DNA of 64,000 bases from Trichoplusia ni (Eukaryota; Arthropoda; Insecta; Lepidoptera; Noctuidae), in NCBI RefSeq assembly GCF_003590095.1, contig NC_039482.1, positions 8,759,657-8,823,656 on the forward strand, written 5' to 3'. Position 1 is the stretch's first letter. Each line of letters starts with the position of its first letter. Below are positions 63,350 to 64,000 of this stretch, piece after piece. The notes under the pieces were generated by a model that was given only the letters and a program-made list of their open reading frames with translations, did no database searches and was not told the DNA's origin. The position numbers were made by a program, and so were the translations under genes.

Positions 63350-64000
63350 TTAAGTGAGAGTATTTGCAACTCTGAAAAATATGATTTGTTATGTAGGTTG
63401 TTACCGGGGATTTTTAATTTTGTGAATTGTATTTTGTTGGAAACTCTTCCCGTACAATTTTTTTTTTGTCAATTACCCAATGGTATCCAGTGCTTTTTGA
63501 TTTGCCCATGCCAGTCAAATAGACAAGGAAGTGAAACATACATTGTGGAGTACAAATAAAGTATTGAAACTGCGGGACGAAACAAGTGAATAAATAAACC
63601 TATAAAATATTCTATGAGCTAGGAATTTAGGAATTTCTATCAATCTTGACCTTTTGTGGTCTAAAAATAGTTAGATATATTGAATCAGAGCATAGAACAA
63701 AGGTGATTTGAGGGAAATGCCTACAATGCCGTGATACTGAAACCAGTGCTACATTTTAGCACATTGTCGCCTAATAAACGTAAATTATTGTTTATTTAAA
63801 GTGTAGTTGTTGGATTGCTAAGAATCCGAACTCGAATGGTAAAAAGGGTGAAATTTTTTACATACATGTTACACAATTCTGATATTAGCTGTGGTAACAG
63901 ATAATAAAAAGCTAAGTAGTGACCAATCCACGGTTTGTACTGACATAAATTGTTGGGTGATAATTTTCTATTGCTTATTGGTTTTACTTTAGGCCGCTCG
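63350..64000. other. Non-coding stretch to window end
   Basis: Nothing recognised. The frame at 63335-63559 has no motif. Confidence 0.4.

Overview
The window looks like non-coding, repeat-rich nuclear DNA from a moth or butterfly (Lepidoptera, possibly a noctuid-type moth). The evidence is an AT-rich background, no long open reading frame on either strand (longest about 108 codons), and a dense population of repeats typical of lepidopteran genomes: tRNA-derived SINEs, a 5S-rRNA-derived SINE, RTE-type LINE 3' ends whose ORF reads ...GEAYVQQ... and which end in GATGATGAT tails, LEP1-like Helitron fragments (ACTAGCTGTTGC...AATATTAGTAGG), and a roughly 300-bp repeat that begins TTTTTAGGGTTCCG. 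I see no bacterial, viral or organellar gene. The window is best read as an intergenic region and/or long introns of one or more genes whose main exons lie outside it. All family names below are from recognition, not from a database search. || Layout. 1-9700: mostly unique AT-rich DNA with two perfect GC-rich hairpins (1423-1462, 2467-2509), two decayed RTE 3' ends, LEP1-like Helitron pieces and one inverted-repeat element (5968-6307). 9700-17100: scattered fragments and a nested hairpin (15095-15157). 17150-17440: the best promoter-like segment, with an Inr and a DPE at canonical spacing, a CRE-like site, a hormone-element-like palindrome and a splice donor. 19300-28500: a full 5S-derived SINE with target duplication, several tRNA SINEs, and a GC-rich MITE with perfect terminal inverted repeats and a TA target duplication (23981-24251). 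28500-36600: mainly copies of the TTTTTAGGGTTCCG family, one GC-rich island (35790-35915) and a Helitron. 37400-44800: the densest repeat region, with tRNA SINEs of two families, a LINE ORF remnant (40521-40796), a full-length 5S rRNA-like sequence on the minus strand (43298-43417) and a decayed 5S SINE next to it. 46425-46462: a strong G-quadruplex motif. 48050-48359: a piggyBac-like TTAA element. 54427-55136: a 5S SINE split by a 5'-truncated LINE. 57891-57933: the best internal-exon candidate. 59176-59556: the cleanest 5S SINE, with a 12-bp target duplication. || There is no gene set that works together here and no evidence for a new enzymatic or defence system. The items most worth a second look are the promoter/first-exon candidate, the 43-bp exon candidate, a family of about 50-60-bp palindromes (called PAL) at six sites, and the coexistence of a 5S-like gene with 5S-derived SINEs. 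|| Repeat family labels used below. T1: tRNA SINE starting GGCCTGTTGG. T2: tRNA SINE starting GGATAGCCGAGTGG. 5S-SINE: 5S-derived SINE. RFA: TTTTTAGGGTTCCG family. LEP1: LEP1-like Helitron. PAL: dispersed palindrome. X, B, C, E, F: further unnamed dispersed families seen at two or more sites.
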